From the NCBI GenBank assembly GCA_030446525.1, contig JAUJNC010000017.1, forward strand, positions 2,530-55,675: a stretch of DNA of 53,146 nt, in the 5' to 3' direction. The notes below the pieces were generated by a model. It did no database searches. It saw only the letters and a list, made by a program, of their open reading frames with translations, and was not told the DNA's origin. This stretch comes from Armatimonadaceae bacterium. Its GTDB lineage: Bacteria > Armatimonadota > Armatimonadia > Armatimonadales > Armatimonadaceae. A program made the translations under genes and the position numbers. Below, piece after piece: positions 37,256 to 46,981 of this stretch (the first letter of the stretch is position 1; each line of letters begins with the position of its first letter).

Positions 37256-38968
37256 ATGCAGAGGAGCAGGCAATTTCACGCTCTTCTCGTGATGGGTTGC
37301 GTCGTCCTGTCGATGAGTCCGGGGCTTCCCGCGCGGGCACAGCCGCCCACGGCGTGGGTCGCCCGCTACAGCGAGCCGGTTGGTTCCGCTGGCGCCCGTC
37401 GTCTCGCGGTGGACGGCGCGGGGAACGTCTACGTGACCGGGGCTCTGCCGGGCCCGGCACCGGCGCCGACTACGGGACGGTCAAGTACGACGCGCAGGGC
37501 AATCGGCTATGGCTCGCCCGCTACAACGGGCCGAGCAGTTCACAGGTGCTTGGTGATACTGCCACGGCCCTTGCCGTCGACGACGCCGGCAACGTGTACG
37601 TGACCGGCTACTCCTTCGGGGACGACACAACCTACGACTATGCAACCGTCAAGTACGACACCGATGGCAACGAGCTGTGGGTGGCGCTACAATGGACCCG
37701 CCAATTTTATAGATATCCCCCATGCTCTTGCCGTGGACGCTGCGGGCAACGTGTACGTCACGGGCAGATCGGCAGGGTCTGGAAGGCTCAACGACTACGC
37801 CACGATCAAGTACGACGCGGACGGCAACCAGGTCTGGGTGGCACGCTTCGCCGCATCAAGCGGCAGTGGCGCACCGAACAGCGCGACCGCCCTTGCCGTG
37901 GACGCCGCGGGCAACGTCTACGTGACCGGGCAAGCCTTCGGCCGGCTCGTAGGCGAGTCCGGTGACGCGTACGACTACATGACGATCAAGTACGACGCCG
38001 ACGGCAATCAGATCTGGCTCGATACGACGGGTCGGGTTTGGGTAACGATGCCGCCACCGCCCTTGCCCTGGGCGGTGACGGCGGCAGCGTGTACGTGACC
38101 GGGCAGTCGTGGTCGACGCCGAACTCACCCGTGAGCAGCGCCTATGCCACCATCAAGTACGATGCCGAGGGCAACCGGCAGTGGATCGCCCGCTACACGG
38201 GTCCCGCCAACCAGGACAACATCGCCCGGGATCTTGCCGTGGACGGCACGGGCAACGTGTATGTGACCGGGGAGTCTTCCGGCGGCACGACAGGGTCGGG
38301 CACGCGCCAGGGATTACGCGACGATCAAGTACGACGCGCGCGAACCAGGTGTGGGTGGCTCGTTATAACGGGCCGGGCAACGCCGATGATTATGCCGCCC
38401 TGGCCCTCGACAGCGTGGGCAACGTCTACGTCACCCGGATCCGCGGTCGGCGCTGGCACCAGCTTCGACTACACCACAATCAAGTACGGCCCGGAGGGTA
38501 ATGCGCTGGCTGGCCCGCTACGACGGGCCCGGCAAGGCTATGCCGATACTGCCAGCGCGCTTGCCCTTGACGGCGCAGTAATGTGTATGTGACCGGGCAA
38601 TCCGCGACCGGTCCGGGAAGCCTGGCGGACGCCAACCACGTGACGATCAAGTACGCGGCCGTTCCCAACCTGCGCCTCACGGTGACGGACAGCCGGCGCA
38701 CCGAGGGCGGCATACAACTCACGCTCCGCCTGGACAACACGGGCGATGCCGACGCCGCACAGGTGCAGCTTACCAGCGCCAGGCTGGCAGAGCAGGAAGC
38801 CGGCAGCCTACCGCAGAATCTGGATACCATCCGGGCAGGCAGGCTCCGCAACGGTGGCGCTGACCATCGCCGGCACCTTCCCGCCGGGTGACACAGCGGT
38901 GGTGCGGGTGCAAGGCAGTTACGGCGGCGGCACCTTCTCGGCCAATCAGCGGGTCGTTATCCCGTAAC
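37256..38968 (+). CDS. Exported SBBP-repeat propeller protein, several frame slips
   Basis: It starts at ATG 37256 with GGAGTGGAAGG upstream. Signal peptide HALLVMGCVVLSMSPGLPARA. Eight or so SBBP repeats follow, each combining DYATIKYDADGNQVWVARF-like and LAVDAAGNVYVTG-like strands about 70 residues apart. The C-terminal part (LRLTVTDSRRTEGGIQLTLR, then LDNTGDADAAQVQLTSA) is an Ig-like domain that often follows such propellers, and it ends FSANQRVVIP. Slips near 37450, 37690, 38030, 38310, 38440, 38510, 38580 and 38845 break the frame. The protein is closely related to the intact copy at 39673. Its role is unknown, probably at the cell surface. Confidence 0.82.
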
Positions 38969-39069
38969 AAAGGGCGACGGGATGCACAAGCCTCTTCCCC
39001 TTACCGCCGCTCGCATTTCTGTTTCCCGGCGCAAGGACAACCAAGAAAGGACCACGACAACACGACAAC

Positions 39070-39552
39070 ATGATGACAAAGAACCTGCTCCTGCCCGCGG
39101 CCGCCGCATTGGCGCTGCTCGCGCCGCAGGCGGCGCACGCCCAGCTCAACTTCACCCTGGCAACGGACATGCTGGTGGGGCTGCCCGGCCAGACCCTCAC
39201 CTTCACCGGCCAGGTGACCAACACGCTCCCGGATGTGGATCTGGTGGGCAGCTCCAGCTCGGTGACCGGCCCCGGCACGCTCAGCGACCGCTTCCCGTTC
39301 GGATTCCCCTCGCCGCTGGGGAGCTCGTTCAACAGTGGGACCGTGCCCCTCTTCGACATCCGCATCAGCGAGGCGGCCACGCCCGGCTCGATCACCGGCT
39401 TCTACAACCTGGAGTTTGCCCAGGGCAGCCAGTCCCTGGTGCGCACCGTCTCCTACAGCGTCCGCGTGGTCCCCGAGCCGGGCACGCTGGCGCTGCTGGC
39501 GGGCGGCGCGCTGCCGCTCGTGGGCCTGGTGCGGCGCCGCCGTAGTTCCTGA
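39070..39552 (+). CDS. PEP-CTERM sorting-domain protein
   Basis: 160 residues: a signal peptide (LLLPAAAALALLAPQAAHA), a beta-rich central domain (FTLATDMLVGLPGQTLTFTG, SVTGPGTLSDRFPFGF), then the sorting tail VPEPGTLALLAGGALPLVGL followed by VRRRRSS. That tail is the substrate signal of exosortase: a PEP motif, a hydrophobic helix and a basic end. The protein is thus expected to be cleaved and delivered to the outer surface or exopolysaccharide. No exosortase gene lies in the window. It sits between two SBBP-repeat genes but lacks their repeats. Confidence 0.92.
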   Translation: MMTKNLLLPAAAALALLAPQAAHAQLNFTLATDMLVGLPGQTLTFTGQVTNTLPDVDLVGSSSSVTGPGTLSDRFPFGFPSPLGSSFNSGTVPLFDIRISEAATPGSITGFYNLEFAQGSQSLVRTVSYSVRVVPEPGTLALLAGGALPLVGLVRRRRSS

Positions 39553-39590
39553 CGACTGGCGGGTGTGGCCCCGGAATCGGCGGGCAAGCG

Positions 39591-39615
39591 GGGCGCGGCA
39601 TCTTCTGCCACGCCC
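39591..39615. terminator. Hairpin after the PEP-CTERM gene
   Basis: GGGCGCGGCA (39591-39600) pairs with TGCCACGCCC (39606-39615) around TCTTC, with one mismatch. No T-run follows on the plus strand. It is the inverted counterpart of the hairpin at 37086. Confidence 0.45.
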
Positions 39616-39672
39616 CCTGTCCGTGATGGATGTCAACGCTTTGCATCAGGGAAAGTGCGAAGGAGTGGAACC

Positions 39673-41316
39673 GTGAAAAGAAGCAAGCAGCTTCTCGTTC
39701 TCTTTGTGACGGGCTGTGCTGCCCTGTCGACGGGTCTGGGCCGTCCCGCCCTGGCCCAGCCACCCACGGCGTGGGTCACTCGCTATAACGGGCCGGGAAA
39801 CAGTGATGATCGGGCTCGCCGCGTCGCCGTCGATGACGCGGGCAACGTGTATGTGACGGGAACCACCGCGACGATCAAGTACGATGCGGGCGGGAACGAG
39901 TTGTGGGTCGCCCGCAGCGGTATCTCTGCTGTTCGTCTTGCCGTTGACAGCCAAGGCAATGTCTATGTGACCGGCTCTTTGGACACCGATCCAGGTACGA
40001 GCGTCAATCTCGATTACGCCACCGTTAAGTACGATGCGCAGGGCAACGAAGTGTGGGTCCGGCGCTACAACGGGCCGGGCAACCGAGACGACAACGCCCG
40101 TGGCCTTGCGATAGATAGCTCTGGTAACGTGTACATCACGGGAGATTCTCCCGGAGCCGGCACCGACATCGACTACGCCACGATCAAGTACGACGCCGAG
40201 GGCAACCAGATCTGGCTCCGGCGCTACAACGGGCCGGGCAACCGCGTCGATCGTGCCTCGGAGATTGCCCTCAATGCCGCCGGCAACGTGTACGTGACGG
40301 GAACGTCTTTTGTTGGGTCTGTCACCGGCTCTGACTATGCCACAATCAAGTACGATGCGGAGGGCAACGAGGTTTGGGTGGCCCATTACAGCGGGCCGAA
40401 CAGCGCCCTGGATACAGCGAGTTCCCTGGCGGTGGATGCAACCGGCAACGTGTACGTGACGGGAGGTACCGAAAGGCTTAGGGGAGAGATCATTCGTTAT
40501 GACTACGCGACGGTCAAGTACGACGCGAATGGCAATCAGCTCTGGGTGGCGCGCTACGGCGAGCCAAGCTTTGCTCTCGCCAATGCCATTGCCTTAGACG
40601 GTTCCGGCAATGTGTACGTCACCGGGGGCTCTGGAGCGAGTTTTGGTATTAGTGCTGACTTCGTGACGGTCAAGTACGACGCCCAGGGCGATCAACTCTG
40701 GGCCGCCCGCTATAACGGACCAGGTAACAATATCGATACTGCCCGCGCCCTTGCGGTAGACGCTTTAGGTAACGTGTATGTGACGGGAGAATCTGCAGGC
40801 GGATTTCCCGGCACAATGAGTGATGGCGCCACCATCAAGTACGACGCGGAGGGCAATCAGCTGTGGGTGTCTCGCTACAACGGGCCAGAAAGCCGCGATG
40901 ACTATACCGGCGCCCTTGCCCTCGACAGCACGGGCAACGTGTACGTGACCGGCTTTTCTTATGGCGCACCTGGTACCAGCATCGACTATATCACGATCAA
41001 GTACGCGGCCGTTCCCAACCTGCGCCTGACCGTAACGGACAGCCGGCGCACGGACGGCGGCATCGAGCTAACGTTGCGCCTGGACAATCGCGGCGATGCG
41101 GCCGCCGCGCAGGTCCAGCTCACCGGCGCCACGCTGGCGCAGCAGCAAGCCATCAGCGCGTCACAGAGCCTGGGCAACATCCCGGCGGGCGGTTCGGCAA
41201 CCGCGACGCTGACCTTTGCGGGCAACGTCACGCCCGGTACTCAGACGGCGCTGCGGGCGCAAGGCAGCTACAGCGGCGGCACGTTCTCGGCCAATCAGCG
41301 GGTCGTCATCCCTTAG
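39673..41316 (+). CDS. Exported SBBP-repeat propeller protein (intact copy)
   Basis: A GTG start at 39673 is chosen because AAGGAGTGGAAC precedes it and the signal peptide (KQLLVLFVTGCAALSTGLGR, then PALAQ) follows at once. The 547-residue product is in one frame. Seven to eight SBBP repeats are seen, each with YATIKYDAEGNQIWLRRYNG and AAGNVYVTGTS-like strands, forming a beta-propeller. The C-terminal domain reads NLRLTVTDSRRTDGGIELTL and LDNRGDAAAAQVQLTGATLA, ending FSANQRVVIP. There is no PEP-CTERM tail or visible sorting signal. It is the best template for repairing the damaged paralog at 37256. A strong hairpin follows. Confidence 0.88.
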   Translation: MKRSKQLLVLFVTGCAALSTGLGRPALAQPPTAWVTRYNGPGNSDDRARRVAVDDAGNVYVTGTTATIKYDAGGNELWVARSGISAVRLAVDSQGNVYVTGSLDTDPGTSVNLDYATVKYDAQGNEVWVRRYNGPGNRDDNARGLAIDSSGNVYITGDSPGAGTDIDYATIKYDAEGNQIWLRRYNGPGNRVDRASEIALNAAGNVYVTGTSFVGSVTGSDYATIKYDAEGNEVWVAHYSGPNSALDTASSLAVDATGNVYVTGGTERLRGEIIRYDYATVKYDANGNQLWVARYGEPSFALANAIALDGSGNVYVTGGSGASFGISADFVTVKYDAQGDQLWAARYNGPGNNIDTARALAVDALGNVYVTGESAGGFPGTMSDGATIKYDAEGNQLWVSRYNGPESRDDYTGALALDSTGNVYVTGFSYGAPGTSIDYITIKYAAVPNLRLTVTDSRRTDGGIELTLRLDNRGDAAAAQVQLTGATLAQQQAISASQSLGNIPAGGSATATLTFAGNVTPGTQTALRAQGSYSGGTFSANQRVVIP

Positions 41317-41321
41317 CAACG

Positions 41322-41354
41322 GGCGGCGGGAACGCACTTCGCGTTCCTGCCGCC
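41322..41354. terminator. Strong hairpin after the intact SBBP gene
   Basis: GGCGGCGGGAACGC (41322-41335) pairs with GCGTTCCTGCCGCC (41341-41354), 14 pairs with one G-T, around ACTTC. It starts 5 bases after the stop. Confidence 0.6.
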
Positions 41355-41371
41355 TCCCCCGCTTGCTCTCG

Positions 41372-41409
41372 CCCCCGCATAACACCCCGGCATGTGGGGG
41401 AGTCTTTTT
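41372..41409 (+). terminator. Intrinsic terminator running into the IS end
   Basis: CCCCCGCAT (41372-41380) pairs with ATGTGGGGG (41392-41400), with one G-T pair. AGTCTTTTT follows. The T-tract overlaps the left inverted repeat of the insertion sequence, so the element probably inserted at or beside this terminator. Confidence 0.6.
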
Positions 41410-42823
41410 CTTGCTCTCCATTTTTGCGGGAAGCCCGCCTGTTGATATTCATGCGGCAAAGAGCTGTTCCCATTGCCCGTTGAGTTCAGCGATCTTCAAC
41501 TGCGCCAGTGTCTGGCTGCCTCGCTCGGTCCAACTCATCCCTTTCTTCTTCTGGCGCATCCCGATCACCTGCTCAACCGCTTTCTCCATACGCCCGGAGC
41601 CAAGCGATTTACCGGCGGCAGCACGGCGCGCATAATCGATGATCTCGCAGGCGTGTTTCTCCAGATACCCGACCAATTCCGCCAACGCCTGCCCATTGCG
41701 GGCAGACAGACTCCAGAGAAAGGATAAGGCCGCCTCTACCTGGCCATGCCACAGAAAACCCAACACCGTCTGTTCCCAACTTTCACGCTCGCTCCTGGAG
41801 TGCGCGCTCATCGACAGGTGCTGATAGACCCGCCTCTGCAGATGATACCAATCCAGAATGATCGTCACGCCCTGCCCGAACACAGCCAGCAAATCCAGCC
41901 GGATTTTGCGCGCTCCGTCCGTGAGGGCCACCACCGGTAGCGGCGTTTGGCGTTGTCCCCATTGCTGACGCACAGTGGCTTGTGCCACCTCTACCAGAGA
42001 AGCATGCTTATCGGTGCTGCCCATCAGATACACAAAGTCGCCTTCAGGCTTTTGCAGCAAGAGCACATCGGTATCGTGACGCTTGGCTTGCTTGGTGGTT
42101 CGCGCCTCTGCTGGCTTATCCCGGGTGGGCTTCTGGGCCTTCACCCCGATAGCATCGGTCAAGACCAACACCTCTTCGGCCTGGCCATCATAGATATCTA
42201 CCCTGTCGGCCACCGTCGGAGCGGGCAACTCCTGACAGGCGCGTACCTGGTCGGCCAACCCGGCGTCGAGGATTTCCACCTTGCGCTGGGCCCAGTTCCA
42301 CAGAGTTTGCTCGCAGACCAGGCGCACTCCACAGACGCGCTCGACCAGAGCTTCCACCTCGTGGAAACTGAGGCGATTGACGTAGTAGAGGCCCATCTCT
42401 TCCAGGCCGGCACTCACCGCCTGCTGGTTTGTGTGTTGCAGATAGTCGCTGTCGGTTCCATCAGCAAGCACGACCCGTTGCTTTTGGAAGCCGAAGGCTC
42501 CATGCAGGGTCTGGACTTGGAGGGACTCTTTGCCGTTGAGGCTCAGTGACTGTTTTTTTCTGCTGCGTTATGTAACGCTCTTGTGCCTGGCTCAGAAGTG
42601 CCTTCTCCAGCGGAGGCAGTGCGCGATTCTTGAAGGTCTCGACGGCGGCTTCAATGTGATTGAGGGTGTCGCAGTCTGCTTCCAGGATGTAGACCTGCTG
42701 CGTGTCGGCAAGCGGGTTGCCATTGTCATCTTCCAAAACCAGGCGGACTCGGGGCATGAGACGTCTCCTCACGGCAAAGTTACAGAGACTCTACCCCATC
42801 CCGGAAAAATGGAGAGCAAGAAA
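41407..42823 (-). mobile_element. Insertion sequence with 25-bp terminal inverted repeats
   Basis: The ends 41407-41431 and 42799-42823 are inverted copies of each other with one mismatch in 25 bases (shared core TTTCTTGCTCTCCATTTTT, then CGGGA after the mismatch). The element is 1417 bp and carries one transposase gene on the minus strand in two overlapping frames. CTT flanks both ends (41404-41406 and 42824-42826) and could be a 3-bp target duplication, though so short a match may be chance. On the right it abuts a heme oxygenase gene that lacks its start. Confidence 0.85.
41449..42757 (-). CDS. Transposase (ISKra4-like DDE), frame change at an A7 run
   Basis: It starts at ATG 42757 (MPRVRLVLEDDNGN) with GAGGAG upstream. 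The first frame ends soon after ERYITQQKK. At the run of seven A (minus strand, about 42552-42558) a shift by one base gives QSLSLNGKESLQVQTLHGAF, continuous with the second frame, LADGTDSDYLQHTN to the end. The catalytic core shows VLTDAIGVKA, ALTDGARKIRLDLL, VTIILDWYHLQRRVY and LGSGRMEKAVEQVIGMRQKK with the final Glu, then GMSWTERGSQTLAQL. The SG-x-x-E and GM-x-W motifs resemble ISKra4 family enzymes. The A7 could be a slippage site, as IS elements often use, or a sequence error. The family name is tentative. Confidence 0.75.
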
Positions 42824-43316
42824 CTTTTACGGTTTTTATCTGCCGGCTGAACGCGGACTGGGCGCCCGGAGCGAGTGGGGCCCGCTCGGCTTCGACTTCG
42901 GAAAGGCCGGCCTGCTGCGCAGGGACCTGGCGGCCCTCGGGATGACCGACGCGCGTCTAGGCGACCTGCCCCTTTGCGCCGACCTGCCGGACCTGGGCGG
43001 CTTCGCGCAGGCGCTGGGTTGCTTGTATGTTCTTGAGGGGGCGACGCTGGGCGGCCAGATCATCGCGCGCCATGTCGAGAAGCAGCTCCGTCTGCACGAG
43101 GCGGACGGGTGCGCCTTTTTCCGCAGTTACGGCGGCGACGTTGGGGCGATGTGGAAATCGTTTGGCAGATTCGTGACCGCGCACGCGTCCGCCCCCGATA
43201 TCCAGGACACGGTCATCCGCTCCGCGTGTGACACGTTCCTGAAACTGGGCCGATGGCTTGAGGAAGGGATCGGAGAAAGTGAACGAGCCGCAAACACAGC
43301 CCGGACAGCCGGTTGA
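42824..43316 (+). pseudogene. Heme oxygenase (BphO-like), 5' end removed by the insertion sequence
   Basis: The reading frame comes out of the IS end and is recognisable as heme oxygenase from the first codons: FYGFYLPAERGLG, LPDLGGFAQALGCLYVLEGA, TLGGQIIARHVEKQL, and FFRSYGGDVGAMWKSFGRFV. The distal helix with its Gly-rich kink (TLGGQ) is present, but about 35-40 N-terminal residues, including the helix with the heme-ligating His, are gone. The product as encoded could not bind heme normally. Its 3' end overlaps the phytochrome gene start by 38 bases, the usual bphO-bphP arrangement in which the enzyme makes biliverdin for the photoreceptor. Confidence 0.82.
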
Positions 43317-45572
43317 TCCGACCAACTGCGAGAAAGAACCGATCCATGTACCGGGTCGTGTTCAGCCGCACGGTGTGCTGCTCGTCCTGAAGGAACCGGA
43401 GCTGCGCATCGTCCAGCTGAGCGGCAACACGGCCGAGGTGCTGGGGCGATCGCCCGGCGAGCTCCGGGGGCGGGGCCTGGACGCCCTGCTCGAGCCGGCG
43501 CAGATCGAGTACCTGAAAGACTCGCTGCTATGCGAGAAGGTGAGCAACACCCCGCTCCACCTGTTTACACTCCAGGTCGAGGGGCGCGACACGGTCTTCG
43601 ACGGCGTCGCGCACTGCGCGCACAACGTACTGGTCCTTGAGCTGGAGCCGGCCCGGCCCAGGCAGCGGGGGGCCGCCGATCTGCAGTACCTGCTCCGGAC
43701 CGTCCTCCCCAAGCTGCAGGGCTCGCGGACCCTGCGGGAGTTCTGCGAGACCGCGGCGCGGCAGGTGCGGCAGATAACCGGCTTCGACCGGGTCATGGTC
43801 TACCGGTTCGACGAGCACTGGAACGGGTCGGTGCTCGCGGAAGATAAACGGGACGACCTGGACTCGTACCTCGGCCTGCACTACCCCCGCCCGGACATCC
43901 CCCGGCAGGCGCGGGAACTGTACCTGAGGAACCCGTTGCGCCTGATCGGCGACGTGAGCGCCCGCCCGGTACCTGTCGAGCCGGCCCTGAACCCCGTCAC
44001 GGGCCGGCCCCTGGATAGGACATACGCGGTCCTCCGGGGCGTGTCCCCCGTCCACATCGAGTACCTCAAAAACATGGGCGTGGCCGCCTCCATGTCGATC
44101 GCCATCGTCAAAGGAGGCGCGCTCTGGGGGCTCATCGCCTGCCACCACCAGTCGGCCCGGTATGTCCCGTACGACGTCCGCGCCGCCTGCGAGCTTCTGG
44201 GGCAGGTCGTGTCCCTGCAGGTCGCGGCCAAGGAGGAGGCGGAGGATTACGAGTACCGATGGCGCTCAAGTCGCTGCAGGCGAGCTTCGTCGCGTCGATG
44301 TCCACCGCCGAGGACTTCGTCCGGGGCTGATCGACTACCACCCGAACCTGCTGGACTTCGCCCAGGCGGGGGGGCCGCTCTGTGCGCGGACGGCCAGTGT
44401 TTTCTGCTGGGCCGGACCCCGACGAGCCGGAGGTCCGCCGGCTGGTCGAACCTGGCTGGCGCGACACAGCCACGAGGAGGTGTTCCACACCGACTCCTGC
44501 CCGGCATCTACGAGCGCGCCGGAGCTTCGCGCACGTGGCAGCGGGCTGCTGGCGATCCCCTGTCGCGGGTCAAAAAAACTACATCTGCTGGTTCCGGCCC
44601 GAAGTGATGCAGACGGCAGATTGGGCGGGGCGGCCGGAGAAAGCCGTCCAGGTCGCCGAGGACGGGCTGCGGCTCAGCCCCGCAAGTCGTTCGAGCTATG
44701 GAAGCAGACGGTCGGCTCGACGTCGCTGCCCTGGAAACGGTGGTGAGGTGGAGGCGGCGGCCGAGATGAGGGCGCGATCGTCGACGTCGTCCTGCACCAG
44801 ACCGAGCCTGAAGCGTGCGGGGCAGCGCGCTGAACGCCGCCTATGAGCGGGAGCACCGCATCGCCGAGACCCTCCAGCTCTCGCCCTGAAACCGCCGAAA
44901 ACGCCTTCCCCGGCCTGGACGTGGAACCGCTGTACGAGGCCGCCTGGGACGAAGCGCAGGTCGGCGGCGACTTCTTCGACGCGTTCGCGCTCGGGGGCGC
45001 AGGGTGGCGCTCGTCGTGGGGGACGTGGCCGGCAAAAACCTGGCGGCGGCGACCCGCACCATGGAGGTCAAGTTCGCGCCGCGCGCCTTTTTGAGCGAGT
45101 ACCGGGAGCCGGGCTGGGCGCTGTCCCGCCTGAACGATTTCCTCTGCGACGCCCAGAAGGCGGACGAACGCCCCCAGACCTTTGTCGCCGTGGCCCTGGC
45201 CGTTGTGGACACCGAGTCCGGCGAGATCCTGGCCGCTGGCGCCGGCGCGGAGCCGCCCCTGGTCCTGCGCGGCGGCGAGACGGAGGCGCTGGACGCGGCG
45301 GCCTGCCGCTGGGCGTCACGTCGGACGTCACGTACCCGGTCCGGACGGCCTGTCTTGAGGCGGAAGACACCCTCGTGATCACCACCGACGGGATCACCGA
45401 GGCGCACCGCGCGCGCCGAGTTCCTCGGCCACGGGGATGGCGCGGCTGGCACGGCAGGCACTGCCGTTGCGCTGCTCCGCCGGATCGCCAGGCTGTCCTG
45501 GACGGGGCGCGCGCCTTCGGCGGCTCACTCCGCGACGACGTGTACCTGCTCCTGGCCCGGCGCCGATCGTAA
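43279..45572 (+). CDS. Bacteriophytochrome with PP2C (SpoIIE-type) phosphatase output, frame slips
   Basis: A GTG start at 43279 follows GGAAGGGATCGGAGAAA. The photosensory module is PAS-GAF-PHY. Cys17 in NCEKEPIHVPGRVQPHG is the biliverdin-attaching residue. The GAF domain has YLGLHYPRPDIPRQARELY with the conserved Asp-Ile-Pro, and SPVHIEYLKNMGVAASMSI with the chromophore His. The PHY domain (SLQASFVASMSTAEDFVRGL, WAGRPEKAV) spans about 44250-44720. Instead of a histidine kinase, a short helix (AYEREHRIAETLQLSLL) leads to a PP2C domain: [30 protein letters not shown] and ITTDGITEAHRAR hold the metal-binding Asp residues. Slips occur near 44260, 44320, 44440, 44520, 44690, 44740, 44895, 45000, 45300 and 45415-45520. 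Light would thus control dephosphorylation of a partner protein, probably a STAS antagonist. Confidence 0.87.
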
Positions 45573-45573
45573 G

Positions 45574-46597
45574 CCCAGCCCATCCGTTGTTGGCGCGCGC
45601 CGCCTTCTCCGTGAGCGCGGTGAGCGGCGAGGGAGAGGGCGGATTGGCTGTCACGGCCGGCGGCACGCCCCAGCCGATGCCGCCCGGCCGCGGCAGCACC
45701 CGGTTGTACAGCCCCATCAGGTCGGCGGCGGCGCCGGGAACAGCCCAGGAACGCCATCACCTTGGCCGGAACCGACGTCACCAGCCTCGGCGTCGCCGTG
45801 CCGCAGGGCCTCGATGATCTGCGCCGCCGCCCGGTCCGCGCTCATCGAGACGCCGGGCAAGGAGTCGCTGATGCTAAACCAGGCGTACTCCTTCTTGTGC
45901 TGGCCCTTGAACATGGCGTTGCGCGGGCTGCCCGTGCGGATCGGCTCCGGGCAGACCGTCGTGACGTAGACGCCGTCCTTCAACAGCTCCCCGCATCCCC
46001 TCGGAGAAGCCGACGAGCGCGAACTTGCTCGCGCTATACGGCAGCAGGTGCGGGATGGCGATCTTGCCGCCGATGGACGAGATGTTGACGATGCGTCCGG
46101 ACCGGCGCGCGCGCATCTCGGGCAGCACGGCCTGGGTCGCGAAATACGGCGCCCAGAAGTGCGTCCGCATCGCCTCCTCGTAGTCCTCGTCGGTCATCAC
46201 CTCCATCGGGCCGACCTGGATGGTGCCCGCGTTGTTGATCAACACGTCGATCGCCCCGAACCGCTCGCGGACGCCGGCGACCGTCCGCTCGACCTGCCCC
46301 GGTCGGTGGCATCGCACGCGGCGGTGAAGACATCCGCGCCGTGCCGTTCGGCCAGGTCCTGTCGCGCCCGCTCAATTCGTCCTCATCCCGCGCGCAGAGG
46401 GCGACGGCGGCCCCCGGCGCGCCAACGTGGCGCGCCAGGATCAGCCCCAGCCCGCGTGACCCGCCGGTGACGAGAACCGTCTTGCCGCGCAGATCATAAT
46501 CCCGCCGCGCGCGGGCGACGGCCCGTGCGGCGGCGACCGCACCCGCGGCCGCCGCACCGATCAGCAGCCCCTTGCCGCCCCGGCTTCGGCCCCTCAC
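45574..46597 (-). CDS. SDR-family oxidoreductase with N-terminal hydrophobic segment, frame slips
   Basis: A GTG start at 46597 gives [20 protein letters not shown], a basic end and a short hydrophobic stretch that may anchor the protein. The SDR core follows: [20 protein letters not shown] (nucleotide motif), [28 protein letters not shown], and [20 protein letters not shown] with ASKFALVGF, giving Ser, Tyr and Lys. Later parts are [20 protein letters not shown] and [16 protein letters not shown]. Slips occur near 46370, 46300, 45995, 45790 and 45740. The C terminus ([28 protein letters not shown]) reaches the end of the convergent phytochrome gene; the exact stop is not clear. The substrate is unknown. 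Confidence 0.78.
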
Positions 46598-46639
46598 CCG
46601 CGTCCCGTCACCTTCTCCAAACGCCGCACGTCGCCTGCC

Positions 46640-46828
46640 TCACTTCTTCATCAGCGGGGGGCGGCCTGTGCCCTCGTGCTGCCCGACGCGCCGGCCGGGC
46701 CCGGTGTTCTCGAACTGGTTCAGCTCGGCCGGGTTCAGGTTGGTATCCTTGGGCGCCCCGCCTTCCTTAGCGCCGCCCTTTCCCCCCTTGACCGGGGGTT
46801 TCACGTTGTTTCCGCTCTTTTGCGCCAT
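46640..46828 (-). CDS. Small basic Gly/Lys-rich protein
   Basis: The ATG at 46828 follows GGGAG; the frame is open upstream to 46894 but without a better site. The 62-residue product (MAQKSGNNVKPPVKGGKGG, then AKEGGAPKDTNLNPAELNQF) is hydrophilic, basic and probably disordered, ending GRPPLMKK. It resembles small stress- or spore-like proteins in composition only. It lies 42 bases ahead of the SDR gene on the same strand and could be co-transcribed with it. I do not recognise the family. Confidence 0.5.
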   Translation of the reverse strand: MAQKSGNNVKPPVKGGKGGAKEGGAPKDTNLNPAELNQFENTGPGRRVGQHEGTGRPPLMKK

Positions 46829-46981
46829 GGCACTTTTGCTCCCTATGCTGTCATTGTTGAGGCCGCACCGGTCGACATCGGCTGCCGCCGGCAACGCGTC
46901 AGCGTTGGTTTTCCCGCCTGGTGATCGCCCTAAACAACAAGTCGGAGCAGACGGGAAACGGTGCCGTCCCCCTGACGACGT

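Noticed and set aside
43258..43278. TTG at 43258 as start of the phytochrome
   Set aside because: The GTG at 43279 has GGAAGGGATCGGAGAAA directly upstream and gives the usual short N-terminal extension before the chromophore Cys.
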